Counted from the stretch's first letter, positions 1 to 9,782 are shown. The stretch: DNA of 64,000 bases from Flocculibacter collagenilyticus (GCF_016469335.1 NZ_CP059888.1:1860001-1924000); one strand, 5' to 3'. Notes: generated by a model from the letters alone, not told the origin. Numbers and translations: made by a program.

Positions 1-2
1 TT

Positions 3-3000
3 GACCTGTTTGCAGATATTGCAGGAAGAACTAACCAAGCATGGAGTGGCATTAACTGGGCAAACAGCATACGCCATGAATATGACCAAGCAGGACAAAA
101 GTTACTGACAGTGAACCACTTTACGCCAGGTGAAACGCGTACGGTGAGTTCGCCAGCGCCTAAAAATCCAAAAGGTGACTCAACATTTAAGGATAACGAA
201 TCTTTTGACGTTGAATTCACCTTAACAGGTGAAGAGTCAAGTCGTAAGGTATTTGAGTACAACGCTGATGGTAAGCTAGACACAGTCACACAGTATGGTT
301 GGACAGGTGATGCATTAATTGAAGAGTTAAAAAGCCAAATACTACCGAGACATGAAAGCCAACAATATAGCCACTATAAAGTGTATGCAAATTTAAGCGG
401 TAAGCTAAGTACAGCAGGCGCAAAGTTGAACAGCAGCACCTATGAATACGACAAAGGTGCGCGTTTAACAAAAATGGAGAGCCAAAACCACTTACTAGGG
501 TATACTCATGGCTACAGCTATGGTTATGAAAAACGCGAAAGCTATTTAGAAAACCGTGTAAGCGGTTATAGCCATAACAAAGACTACCAAGCGGCAACAA
601 CAAAGAGTTTTTATGATGCCAGCGGCAATCGTTATGCAATAGAAGAAAGTAATCGCGTAGATGGCAGTAAAATCAGTGCTCGTTACTTTGATGTGTCAGC
701 GGATGGCAAGCTCATTAAAAAAGTGTCGGGTACACAAAACAAAACGCACGTAGGTGCGGTACCGACTGCACCAGAAGAAACCATTCCGGGCGATGATGAA
801 GGCGGTAATAAAGACTTCCCACATGATTGGAAGCCACCACAAGGCCCTAACCTACCCAAAGAGCCAGAAACCGTGGCACATACCATCGGCTTTAGCGAGC
901 ACAAAAGTGTACATAACGACGGCAATGGGGCAGAGAAGCGCTCTACTACGAGCCACTACCTGCACGCAGGTGGTCAATACCGTGGCGAATTTAAACGCAA
1001 TGGTGAAGTAACGGTAAAAAGTGCCCACTTTGAAGGGGTTAGCGTTAGCACGCCAAGTAGTACGCAGCGTCATCAAATTAACCAAGGTGAAACGTTAAAA
1101 AGTATCGCCGTGAGTTACTTTGGTAACCCAGACTACTGGTATGTGATTGCAGATGCCAATGGCTTAACCAATGATGCTGATGCCACCTTAACGGCAGGGC
1201 AAACCATCATCATCCCAAGCCAAGAAAACACCGCGAATCGATTTGATACGTTAACTGCGTATAGTGTGGCTGAGCATATTGGCGATACCACACCAAACCT
1301 ACCATACGCACCCGTACCGCCAGAGGCTGCGTGTAATGCGTTGGCAACGATTATTGTTGTGATAGTGGTGATTATTGTGACGGTGTATACCGCAGGGGCG
1401 GCTTCAAGTGCAGCAGGCGGTGCAGCAGGTGGTGCGGGGGCAGGTAGCTCAGCAGGTTTTGGTGCCACGATGCAGGCAGGGGCAACCGCTTTGGCAGGCG
1501 GGAGTGCTGGTGCGGCTGCAACAGGCGCGATAGTAGGTTCACTTGCAGGGCAATTTGTGGGCAACGTACTTGGTGTACGTGATGGTTTTTCATTGAAAGA
1601 AGCATTTGTTTCTGGTGTCACAGCATGGGCAACCGCAGGTGTCGGTGGTGCAATTGGTGCTGCAAATGAAGGCGCCCATTTAATGAAAGCCATTACCGCT
1701 GCATCAGGCTCGGTTGCCAATGCGGCTGCTAACAAACTGGTGGGTAATCCGTCAGGGTTTAGCTGGGCGAACGTGGCCGCAGCGGCAGGCACCGCTGCCA
1801 TTGGTAGTGCCATGGGACTCGGCGCAGATAAAGCCATGGTGGGTACATCCAAAGGCATTGCGGTTGATACCTTAGCCGGCATTGCCCGCTCAGGTATTAG
1901 CCACGGCATACAAAAAGTGCTAGGCGGCAAAGGCAAGTTTGACTTTGTGAATGTAGCAGCAGATGCGTTTGGTAATGCCGTTGCCAATAGTGTGATAGCG
2001 AAGGCGATAAATAGTCATCGTGCGGAGTCTACAACTAAAGGCGTTAGCGAGCAGACAAGACGACAAGTTGAACAATCTCAAAGGTCTGGACAGCCAATTT
2101 CATCAGAGCTTGCTGAGCAATATATTCGTGAAGTTACCGCTAGCAAAAATACAAGTAGTGCGATTAACCTGACTGTAGAACAAGAAGGCCAACAGTTATT
2201 TGTTACGGATGGTAATAACCGGGCTACGGTTAATTTAGGTCAAATAACCAATTACCAAGACTTAGTATCAGCAAGAACAGGCTTAGCAGACACATTTGGT
2301 GATGCATGGACGGGCTCAGCAGTTGGCCGCGATTTGAATTTAAGTTTCATGAAAGCGCAACGAAAGGTGATGGAGAATACATTAAACACACCAATACATG
2401 AATCAGCGGCATATCAAACAGGGATGGCACGTGGTTATAATAGCGCAACTTTCCTCGCACGAGACAGAATAATCCAGCAACAGCACTTTGCTCAAACTTC
2501 AAGTCAGTTAAACGCTGTTAATATGCAGTCATTTGAAAAATACGGTGGTAGAGCAGAGGGAAGTTACTTAGATATAGCAATAGGTGCAAGTAAGTCTTTA
2601 GTAGACAATACGTTGCATGGTTTTCAGTTTGTAGGTAACGCGCTGATTTATGGTGCTGCACAGGCATTTACTTTCGGTGATGCTGCAAGCTATAACCAAA
2701 TGGCTAAATATAATCCGTTCGGTGATAATTACCACTCAATCTTTGGGGCGCCTACTACAACCAATGAAGGATTAGGTTATACGTTAGGTAATATTGGCTC
2801 GTTTGCAGCAGGTGTTAGAGCTTTGCCTGAATTAGTAAAATCATCTGTGACACTTACAAGTAGTGGTTTAAATGGCGTGAAGAGCTTATTATCAAGTAAG
2901 CAGGTTGGTGTACCAACATCTCATTCTACAAATCCTTTAGCTCCTGTTTTAGATTTTGATGGTTATGGTAATGAAATATTTTATCGTTCTATGTCTCCTA

Positions 3001-3362
3001 GTGACTATAGGCATATGAGGTTAACAGGAGAGATTCCTGCTACAGGGGAAACGTTTATTTCTCCTCTTCAAGCATACTCTGCGGGTTATGATGGCAATCT
3101 TATTAGACTTACTGTAAAGCCTGGTACTATGGAAGAGTTGTTTAGAATAGGAAGTACTGGCAACCACGGTACCGCGAAACTTTTACCTGAGCTGCCCAGA
3201 ACTCCAAAAGGCTGGAGTGTGGACTATGCTCAATTCAAGTTAGAGGCAAAGAATAAGCCTTATATTAATAATGGTTTGGGTGTATTGAATACAGGCTTAG
3301 GTAAAGGTGAGGCACTTAATATATTTAATAGTAACTTAATTCGTTTTGATCCTTTGAACTAG
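3..3362 (+). CDS. Polymorphic toxin, 3' part (YD-repeat/LysM protein with TreTu-like ADP-ribosyltransferase tip); 5' end outside window
   Basis: The frame is open to the left edge and matches the interior of the toxin module at 3829-8739, so this is the C-terminal part of a larger protein; the internal GTG at 111 is not the real start. In order it carries YD-repeat-like sequence, an acidic Pro-rich linker, a LysM domain (HQINQGETLKSIA to TIIIP, about nt 1070-1220), a very hydrophobic helix, a Gly/Ala-rich pre-toxin region to about nt 2018, then a unique C-terminus. The last ~130 residues (EIFYRSMSPSDY, ETFISPLQAYSAGY, then GLGKGEALNIF near the end) resemble TreTu-type ADP-ribosyltransferase tips that modify EF-Tu in Rhs toxins. 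That match is from memory and moderate. The gene directly downstream is a candidate immunity gene. The export route cannot be seen because the N-terminus is missing. Confidence 0.8.
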   Translation, partial: DLFADIAGRTNQAWSGINWANSIRHEYDQAGQKLLTVNHFTPGETRTVSSPAPKNPKGDSTFKDNESFDVEFTLTGEESSRKVFEYNADGKLDTVTQYGWTGDALIEELKSQILPRHESQQYSHYKVYANLSGKLSTAGAKLNSSTYEYDKGARLTKMESQNHLLGYTHGYSYGYEKRESYLENRVSGYSHNKDYQAATTKSFYDASGNRYAIEESNRVDGSKISARYFDVSADGKLIKKVSGTQNKTHVGAVPTAPEETIPGDDEGGNKDFPHDWKPPQGPNLPKEPETVAHTIGFSEHKSVHNDGNGAEKRSTTSHYLHAGGQYRGEFKRNGEVTVKSAHFEGVSVSTPSSTQRHQINQGETLKSIAVSYFGNPDYWYVIADANGLTNDADATLTAGQTIIIPSQENTANRFDTLTAYSVAEHIGDTTPNLPYAPVPPEAACNALATIIVVIVVIIVTVYTAGAASSAAGGAAGGAGAGSSAGFGATMQAGATALAGGSAGAAATGAIVGSLAGQFVGNVLGVRDGFSLKEAFVSGVTAWATAGVGGAIGAANEGAHLMKAITAASGSVANAAANKLVGNPSGFSWANVAAAAGTAAIGSAMGLGADKAMVGTSKGIAVDTLAGIARSGISHGIQKVLGGKGKFDFVNVAADAFGNAVANSVIAKAINSHRAESTTKGVSEQTRRQVEQSQRSGQPISSELAEQYIREVTASKNTSSAINLTVEQEGQQLFVTDGNNRATVNLGQITNYQDLVSARTGLADTFGDAWTGSAVGRDLNLSFMKAQRKVMENTLNTPIHESAAYQTGMARGYNSATFLARDRIIQQQHFAQTSSQLNAVNMQSFEKYGGRAEGSYLDIAIGASKSLVDNTLHGFQFVGNALIYGAAQAFTFGDAASYNQMAKYNPFGDNYHSIFGAPTTTNEGLGYTLGNIGSFAAGVRALPELVKSSVTLTSSGLNGVKSLLSSKQVGVPTSHSTNPLAPVLDFDGYGNEIFYRSMSPSDYRHMRLTGEIPATGETFISPLQAYSAGYDGNLIRLTVKPGTMEELFRIGSTGNHGTAKLLPELPRTPKGWSVDYAQFKLEAKNKPYINNGLGVLNTGLGKGEALNIFNSNLIRFDPLN

Positions 3363-3377
3363 TGGAAGATTTTATTT

Positions 3378-3839
3378 ATGTTTTTAATTTTGAATAAAAG
3401 TGAAACTCCTCTAAAGCTGGTGTACCAGCTTAAAGAGGACCTAAGAGACAATCCTGAGCCGATGATAAAGGCTCAACAATTGACACAAGATAATTCTAAG
3501 CCATTTGGATTAAAAGGAGCTTGTGGTTTGTATGGCTCTGATGAATGGTGGGAAAGTATTAAAGATGGAAAGTTACCAACTAAGCATATATTTGGAATCA
3601 TTAATAAACTATATGTATCTGGACAGGAGGAAACTTCAAGAGCAAATACGGTAGAATTGCTGTTGGGTGATGGCACTAGCCATCACGAAAGCATATTAGT
3701 CAATAATAATGATGATTATCAATTGTTCAGGGTGGGAAGGGAGCTTCATCTTTTTTATGTTTATGATGAACTGAAAGGTGAATCTTTATTTGATGTAGGT
3801 CATCTAGATATTTTGCTAGAAGTCGCTGTTGCTAAATAG
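3378..3839 (+). CDS. Candidate immunity protein for the upstream toxin tip
   Basis: 153-residue soluble protein with no signal peptide or membrane segment, starting 15 nt after the toxin stop with a GGAAG-like ribosome site. Its position directly behind a variable toxin tip, its small size and its acidic, non-repetitive composition are what is expected of a polymorphic-toxin immunity gene. I do not recognise the family; if the toxin is a TreTu-like ADP-ribosyltransferase, this would be the matching TriTu-type antidote, but that is inference from position only. Its last 11 bases overlap the beginning of the next long frame, showing that the following orphan module is joined exactly at the immunity gene's 3' end. 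Confidence 0.6.
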   Translation: MFLILNKSETPLKLVYQLKEDLRDNPEPMIKAQQLTQDNSKPFGLKGACGLYGSDEWWESIKDGKLPTKHIFGIINKLYVSGQEETSRANTVELLLGDGTSHHESILVNNNDDYQLFRVGRELHLFYVYDELKGESLFDVGHLDILLEVAVAK

Positions 3840-6800
3840 AAGAAACGGATTTTTCTGTAAAGTATTTATTCGCACCACCAACAACGCTATACGAGTAAAA
3901 GACTGGTTTGCGGATGTGAAGCACCGCATGGACTTCTTATACTTTGATGATGGCAGTCGAGTACGAGGTGTAGAGTTAACTAATCTATTTACCGCCTTGC
4001 CGGATAACTTTGCGCCATCAGCAAGGCCGTTAGCGGATATGGTCACCGCCACCGATAAAGTGATGGTGTACCCAGTGGCAGGGCATTTTGATGATGCGAA
4101 TGGTGATACGCTTACATTAAGTGCACAGGTACTGGTAGGTAGTGACGAAACCGGTTGGACTGGTGCACCATTACCAGAGGGATTACGCTTTAATGCCGAG
4201 AGAGGCACCTTCCAAGGTCAAGTGACTGCACCAGGCACGTATATGATAGCCGTGAGTGCCGATGACGGACAGGCAGTGACGATGCAGCGCTTTACTCTGA
4301 CGGTAAACGAAGCAAATGTTGCACCAGTGTACCAAGGTGAATCACAAGTTACGGTCACGGCTGGCGAATTTATTAGCGTACCGGTGACCTTTACGGATAA
4401 AAACGGCGACACATTAACGTACCAACACAGTACGTTACCAGCTTGGTTGCATCATGATGCAGATAACCAAACGTTATCAGGCATGGTGCCACTGGATGCC
4501 GCGGGCACGCACAATATTACCTTAACCGCCACAGACCCAGCAGGGTTAGTAGCTAATGCCACAGTGCAATTGACCATAGCAGCGGCCAAAGCGCGCACAA
4601 TTGCAAGCGTGCCGCTGGCGCATCAACAGATGCATTATGGCAGTGTTCAACATATCGAAATAGCGTCGCACTTTACTCAACCTGATGGGATTCAGCGTGA
4701 AAGACTTAGCTATGATGTATCACTGCAACAAGCAGACGGTAGCTACCAGCCACTTTCAAGCAAGGATTGGTTACAGTGGCAAGATGGTCAATTATACAGT
4801 GCACCACCTCAAGCAGCTGTAGGCGTACACTATGTACGTATTACTGCCACTGATAGTAGCGGCGAACAGCAGCAAGGTGAATTCCGCTTAACAGTAACAG
4901 GCCCTCAAGCCAAAGATGCTGGCGTCATTGAAACCGTTAAAGCCGAGCCGATATCCATCGACGTTCGCCAATACTTCAGTGGCCTAAACGCCAACGCCAA
5001 ATATGGTGTGAGAGTCAGTTTAGCTACTGAAGAAGCAACACCTGCGCCTTCACCTTCACCTGCTGAGATTAATCTGGCGGCAGTGCCAATGACAATGATG
5101 AGCAGTCCATCAGTTAGCACTAGTACCGCTGACGATGCCCCCGAAGTAGTGATACCAGAGAGTTTAAAACACTGGTTAACGTTTAACACAGAAACCGGCA
5201 TATTAAGTGGTAAGCCACCAGAAGACTTCCTAGACCGATTACGCGTGACCTTTTTAGCGGAAACAGAAGAAAACACCGTGCTGGAATCACACGGTGAAAT
5301 CATGGTGGATGAGCGCGCGACAGAAACCACCTACTGGTTTAGCTATGACGCCGCCAACCGCGTAGTCATTGACGGCGGTAATAGGGAGTCTGATGGCACG
5401 ATAGGTATCAGCCAACACGGCCAATACTTTGAGTATGACGCAGCAGGGCGTGCTAATTTTATTATCAACAATAAAGGGTTAACGGCACAGCAGCTTAGCT
5501 ATACCGCACAAGGGTATTTAGATACGGTGCGCCAAACGTATTCGACGCACCCAGATGCAACACATGGCAGAAATACCACAGTTGACCTGTTTGCAGATAT
5601 TGCAGGAAGAACTAACCAAGCATGGAGTGGCATTAACTGGGCAAACAGCATACGCCATGAATATGACCAAGCAGGACAAAAGTTACTGACAGTGAACCAC
5701 TTTACGCCAGGTGAAACGCGTACGGTGAGTTCGCCAGCGCCTAAAAGCTCAAACGACGACCCATCGTTTAAAGTTCAGTTTACGTTAACGGGCGAAGAGC
5801 AAGGGCGTCAGGTATATACGTACAACGCTGATGGTAAAGTAGACACGGTCACGCAATATGGCTGGTCAGAAACAGCCTTAACAGAGGAGTTAGTCGGTCA
5901 GATATTAGAAAAGCATAGAGGTTCCGGCAATAAGGTTTATGCAAATCTAAGCGGTAAGCTGAGTACTACAGGTACGGGGCAAAGCACCAACACCTATGAA
6001 TACGACAAAGGTGCGCGTTTAACAAAAATGGTGTATCAAAGTTATCGACAAGGATTTACTCATACATACAGCTATGGTTATGAAAAACGCGAAAGCTATT
6101 TAGAAAACCGTGTAAGCGGTTATAGTCATAACAAAGACTACCAAGCGGCAACAACAAAGAGTTTTTATGATGCCAGCGGCAATCGTTATGCAATAGAAGA
6201 AAGTAATCGCGTAGATGGCAGTAAAATCAGTGCTCGTTACTTTGATGTGTCAGTGGATGGCAAGCTCATTAAAAAAGTGTCGGGTACACAAAACAAAACG
6301 CACGTAGGTGCGGTACCGACTGCACCAGAAGAAACCATTCCGGGCGATGATGAAGGCGGTAATAAAGACTTCCCACATGATTGGAAGCCACCACAAGGCC
6401 CTAACCTACCCAAAGAGCCAGAAACCGTGGCACATACCATCGGCTTTAGCGAGCACAAAAGTGTACATAACGACGGCAATGGGGCAGAGAAGCGTTCTAC
6501 TACGAGCCACTACCTGCACGCAGGTGGCCAATACCGTGGTGAATTTAAACGCAATGGTGAAGTAACGGTAAAAAGTGCCCACTTTGAAGGGGTTAGCGTT
6601 AGCACGCCAAGTAGTACGCAGCGTCATCAAATTAACCAAGGTGAAACGTTAAAAAGTATTGCAACAAGTTACTTTGGTAACCCAGACTACTGGTATGTGA
6701 TTGCAGATGCCAATGGCTTAACCAATGATGCTGATGCCACCTTAACGGCAGGGCAAACCATCATCATCCCAAGCCAAGAAAACACCGCGAATCGATTTGA

Positions 6801-8739
6801 TACGTTAACTGCGTATAGTGTGGCTGAGCATATTGGCGATACCACACCAAACCTACCATACGCACCCGTACCGCCAGAGGCTGCGTGTAATGCGTTGGCA
6901 ACGGTGATTATTGTGATAGTGGTGATTATTGTGACAGTGTATACCGCAGGGGCGGCTTCAGGTGCAGCAGGTAGCTCAGCAGGTTTTGGTAGCACAATGC
7001 AGGCTGGGGCAACCGCAATGGCAGGCGGGAGTGCTGGTGCGGCTGCAACAGGTGCAGTAGTAGGTTCACTTGCAGGGCAATTTGTGGGGAATGTACTGGG
7101 TGTACGTGATGGTTTCTCGCTTAAGGAAGCATTTGTTTCTGGTGTCACAGCATGGGCAACCGCAGGTGTCGGTGGTGCAATTGGTGCTGCAAATGAAGGC
7201 GCCCATTTAATGAAAGCCATTACCGCTGCATCAGGCTCGGTTGCCAATGCGGCTGCTAACAAACTGGTGGGTAATCCATCAGGGTTTAGCTGGGCGAACG
7301 TGGCCGCAGCGGCAGGCACCGCAGCCATTGGCAGTGCGCTAGGAATGGGCGCAGATAAAGCCATGGTGGGTACATCTAAAGGCATTGCGGTTGATACCTT
7401 AGCTGGCATTGCCCGCTCAGGCATTAGCCACGGCATACAAAAAGTGCTGGGTGGCAAAGGCAAGTTTGACTTTGTGAATGTAGCAGCAGATGCGTTCGGT
7501 AACGCCGTTGCCAATAGTGTGATAGCGAAGGCGATAAATAGTCATAATCAAATGCAGGCAATGCAAGAAAATATTAATACTGCATTGGAGCATAAAGCAG
7601 AAAGCTTAACGCAAGCACAATCAGATGCTCGTGTAGCAGCTATCGCTGATAAAGTTAGCACTGGCACAAACGGACAAGCAGACCAAATCTTATTAGCAAT
7701 GGAGCGAAATCAGCAAATTGATGTTGATACTGCATTTGCAGCGAATGACGCGATGCGTGCAGCACGAATGAATAGTTTGGCTGTTGCATCTAATGGGCAA
7801 AATCAGAGGTTGAATGCACAATCGCAGGCACTGGCTCAACAGCAAGCTGATCGTATAGCAAGTTCAAAAGAATATGCATCGGCTCACAGAGCAAGAGTGG
7901 AAGCGGGTGATGTACAGGCTAGAGCTGCATTTAATGCTTCTTTACCTCAAGGTGCGACTGTGAATTTAGGTTACTCAGAGTCTGAACTTAATGCTATGAG
8001 TAAATCAGCTTGGGATAAACGCGAGCCTGCGATAAGTAGAGCAAAGAATATAGCAATATTAAAAGAGTCTCTTCGTACAGGCAGTTATGAGTATAAAATC
8101 GATAAGCCAATATCAAGAACATCAGGCGACTTAAATTCAATGCTTGGTAATTTTGGTTTAGGAGCAACTCTGTCACAGGGTACTACTGCAATATTAAATG
8201 GTGGCACTAAGTTTGGTACTGAATTTAACACATGGCAAGATGGTTTTACTAATCAACGTATTATGGGAGTTTCCAATTACACAGGGGTTGGAGGAAGCTT
8301 TTCTGCAACTAATATTTTGAAAACAATGGAAGGTAATAATTGGCTGTTTGATGCTAATTTCTCCTCTAATGCACATAGGATAGGAGGAGTTGGTGATGAT
8401 AGTTTCCGTGGTATAGCAAATATTAGCTGGAAGGGGGTTAGTCAAGGGCTTGAGACATTGGGTAAAGGTATATTCTTTGGGCAGACAGCTGTTGGTGTAT
8501 TTGATACTGGTTGGAATGCGATAATGGATATATATGAATATAATAAACTTACTGATAATACTATTAATATTGGCCTTAATGCTAGTCTAGATGTTGCATT
8601 TGGTGCAGTGGGAGTATGGGGAGGGCCAGCTGGAGCTGCTTTGTCAATCGGTTGGGCATTTAGGGAAGATTTCTTCAACAGTGAAATTAACCATTATCAG
8701 AGAGAATTAAACTATGGGTATATCGGGCCAAAATATTAA
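3829..8739 (+). CDS. Orphan polymorphic-toxin module (HCBP-like/cadherin-like/YD/LysM) with a hydrophobic, possibly pore-forming tip
   Basis: A 1636-codon open frame that begins with TTG inside the end of the immunity gene and has no signal peptide. Its first residues (NNAIRVKDWFADVKHRMDF, LYFDDGSR) look like the middle of a haemolysin-type Ca-binding-related domain, so it is an N-terminally cut copy. It continues with several cadherin/Ig-like modules (residues ~60-370), YD-repeat-like sequence, a LysM domain (about nt 6625-6770), a hydrophobic helix and a Gly/Ala-rich pre-toxin region. From about nt 5582 to 7545 it is nearly identical to nt 1-2018. After that it has a unique tip that is Gly-rich and ends with hydrophobic stretches (FGAVGVWGGPAGAALSIGW), suggesting membrane insertion. 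It may be a silent donor for tip exchange rather than an expressed gene; no convincing start or promoter is visible. Confidence 0.7.
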   Translation: MLNRRNGFFCKVFIRTTNNAIRVKDWFADVKHRMDFLYFDDGSRVRGVELTNLFTALPDNFAPSARPLADMVTATDKVMVYPVAGHFDDANGDTLTLSAQVLVGSDETGWTGAPLPEGLRFNAERGTFQGQVTAPGTYMIAVSADDGQAVTMQRFTLTVNEANVAPVYQGESQVTVTAGEFISVPVTFTDKNGDTLTYQHSTLPAWLHHDADNQTLSGMVPLDAAGTHNITLTATDPAGLVANATVQLTIAAAKARTIASVPLAHQQMHYGSVQHIEIASHFTQPDGIQRERLSYDVSLQQADGSYQPLSSKDWLQWQDGQLYSAPPQAAVGVHYVRITATDSSGEQQQGEFRLTVTGPQAKDAGVIETVKAEPISIDVRQYFSGLNANAKYGVRVSLATEEATPAPSPSPAEINLAAVPMTMMSSPSVSTSTADDAPEVVIPESLKHWLTFNTETGILSGKPPEDFLDRLRVTFLAETEENTVLESHGEIMVDERATETTYWFSYDAANRVVIDGGNRESDGTIGISQHGQYFEYDAAGRANFIINNKGLTAQQLSYTAQGYLDTVRQTYSTHPDATHGRNTTVDLFADIAGRTNQAWSGINWANSIRHEYDQAGQKLLTVNHFTPGETRTVSSPAPKSSNDDPSFKVQFTLTGEEQGRQVYTYNADGKVDTVTQYGWSETALTEELVGQILEKHRGSGNKVYANLSGKLSTTGTGQSTNTYEYDKGARLTKMVYQSYRQGFTHTYSYGYEKRESYLENRVSGYSHNKDYQAATTKSFYDASGNRYAIEESNRVDGSKISARYFDVSVDGKLIKKVSGTQNKTHVGAVPTAPEETIPGDDEGGNKDFPHDWKPPQGPNLPKEPETVAHTIGFSEHKSVHNDGNGAEKRSTTSHYLHAGGQYRGEFKRNGEVTVKSAHFEGVSVSTPSSTQRHQINQGETLKSIATSYFGNPDYWYVIADANGLTNDADATLTAGQTIIIPSQENTANRFDTLTAYSVAEHIGDTTPNLPYAPVPPEAACNALATVIIVIVVIIVTVYTAGAASGAAGSSAGFGSTMQAGATAMAGGSAGAAATGAVVGSLAGQFVGNVLGVRDGFSLKEAFVSGVTAWATAGVGGAIGAANEGAHLMKAITAASGSVANAAANKLVGNPSGFSWANVAAAAGTAAIGSALGMGADKAMVGTSKGIAVDTLAGIARSGISHGIQKVLGGKGKFDFVNVAADAFGNAVANSVIAKAINSHNQMQAMQENINTALEHKAESLTQAQSDARVAAIADKVSTGTNGQADQILLAMERNQQIDVDTAFAANDAMRAARMNSLAVASNGQNQRLNAQSQALAQQQADRIASSKEYASAHRARVEAGDVQARAAFNASLPQGATVNLGYSESELNAMSKSAWDKREPAISRAKNIAILKESLRTGSYEYKIDKPISRTSGDLNSMLGNFGLGATLSQGTTAILNGGTKFGTEFNTWQDGFTNQRIMGVSNYTGVGGSFSATNILKTMEGNNWLFDANFSSNAHRIGGVGDDSFRGIANISWKGVSQGLETLGKGIFFGQTAVGVFDTGWNAIMDIYEYNKLTDNTINIGLNASLDVAFGAVGVWGGPAGAALSIGWAFREDFFNSEINHYQRELNYGYIGPKY

Positions 8740-8782
8740 GGAGTTAACCCTGTCCATTGTATTGTAAGGTAGGGTAAATATT

Positions 8783-9190
8783 ATGAAAAAATTATTTCTG
8801 TTTATTATTCTTGTTGGAAGAAATTGGGCAATAGGCTCAAGTGAAAGGAATAAATCGGCAAGAGCTAGGCTTGGATTAGCGTCTTCTATTTCCATGTACC
8901 TTATGGGAGGGGCTATAAATTTATTACTTGTTGGGAACTTTCCATTGAAAAACTTATTTGGAGGAAACAAAGAGATTTTTATGTTAACTCTATTCTTCAC
9001 TTTGCTTTTCATTATTATCGCACCAATTTGGTATGTAAAAAAACTTTTCCCAGATGAGCTATTGATGCTTAAAGTCAATCAAGCTGATTATAATATAAAA
9101 TATAATCGATTGATCTGTCATTTTGTATCAATAATGTTTGTATTTGGAGGTTTTGTTTGCCTATTTTTTTTACCAAGCTGGCTAAACTAA
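8783..9190 (+). CDS. Small membrane protein, candidate immunity to the second toxin tip
   Basis: 135 residues with about four hydrophobic segments (near the N-terminus, GGAINLLLVGNF, FMLTLFFTLLFIIIAPIWYV, and FVSIMFVFGGFVCLFFL-like at the end). It starts 43 nt after the orphan module's stop behind an AAGGTAGGG ribosome-binding stretch. Membrane-embedded immunity proteins usually accompany pore-forming or membrane-acting toxin tips, which fits the hydrophobic tip encoded just upstream. The family is not recognised; the role is inferred from position and topology. Confidence 0.55.
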   Translation: MKKLFLFIILVGRNWAIGSSERNKSARARLGLASSISMYLMGGAINLLLVGNFPLKNLFGGNKEIFMLTLFFTLLFIIIAPIWYVKKLFPDELLMLKVNQADYNIKYNRLICHFVSIMFVFGGFVCLFFLPSWLN

Positions 9191-9221
9191 GAATTTGATC
9201 GTGTTGATCTTTCTACGGCCT

Positions 9222-9328
9222 TACGTCGGATTAACTTGTCGGGTGGCGCTGCGCTTAACCGACCTACGCTTAACGTTTATGTGGTGTAGGTTGGAAAAGC
9301 CGTAGGCGCCTTCCGACATGTTGAATGA
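9222..9328 (+). repeat. Short intergenic repeat element, copy 1
   Basis: About 107 bp running from TACGTCGGATTAA to CCGACATGTTGAATGA. The same sequence, with a shorter centre, recurs at 9697-9782. Its ends carry the inverted motif GTCGGA ... TCCGAC, and the shared core includes GGGTGGCGCTGCGCT and GTAGGTTGGAAA. This looks like a non-coding REP/MITE-like palindromic element scattered in the genome; the type is inferred. Confidence 0.6.
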
Positions 9329-9381
9329 CTACGTATGTAATCACAACAATGTGAGCGGTTATTAATATCGCTCACGGCTGA

Positions 9382-9690
9382 GTAATTGACGGCGGCAATA
9401 GGGAAGAAAATGGCACGATAGGTATCAGCCAACACGGCCAATACTTTGAGTATGACGCAGTAGGGCGTGCTAATTTTATTATCAACAATAAAGGGTTAAC
9501 GGCACAGCAGCTTAGCTATACTGCACAAGGGTATTTAGATACGGTGCGCCAAACGTATTCGACTCACCCAGATGCAACACATGGCAGGAATACCACGGTT
9601 GACCTGTTTGCAGATATTGCAGGAAAAACTAACCAAGCATGGAGTGGCATTAACTGGGCAAACAGCATACGCCATGAATATGACCAAGCA
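9382..9690 (+). pseudogene. 309-bp fragment of the YD-repeat toxin gene
   Basis: This stretch matches about nt 5365-5673 of the orphan module almost base for base (codons for DGGNRE to HEYDQA), with scattered substitutions. It has no start of its own, and both ends break abruptly: on the left against unrelated sequence and on the right at TATGACCAAGCA, where the next bases lead into the second intergenic repeat. It is a dead third copy, evidence that this locus has been rearranged repeatedly. Confidence 0.85.
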
Positions 9691-9696
9691 TGCCCA

Positions 9697-9782
9697 TACG
9701 TCGGATTAATTTATCGGGTGGCGCTGCGCTACACTTGCTGTAGGTTGGAAAGGCCGTAGGAGCCTTCCGACATGTTGAATGA
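9697..9782 (+). repeat. Short intergenic repeat element, copy 2
   Basis: About 86 bp, a direct repeat of 9222-9328 with TACGTCGGATTAA at the left and CCTTCCGACATGTTGAATGA at the right. The inner part between GCGCTGCGCT and GTAGGTTGGAAA is shorter than in copy 1. Together the two copies bracket the toxin fragment at 9382-9690. Confidence 0.6.

Noticed and set aside
1133-1987. Long minus-strand open frames opposite the Ala/Gly-rich toxin region (also 6687-7514)
   Set aside because: They are shadows of a low-complexity coding strand; the composition is Ala/Pro/Ser-only and both copies duplicate with the repeat.
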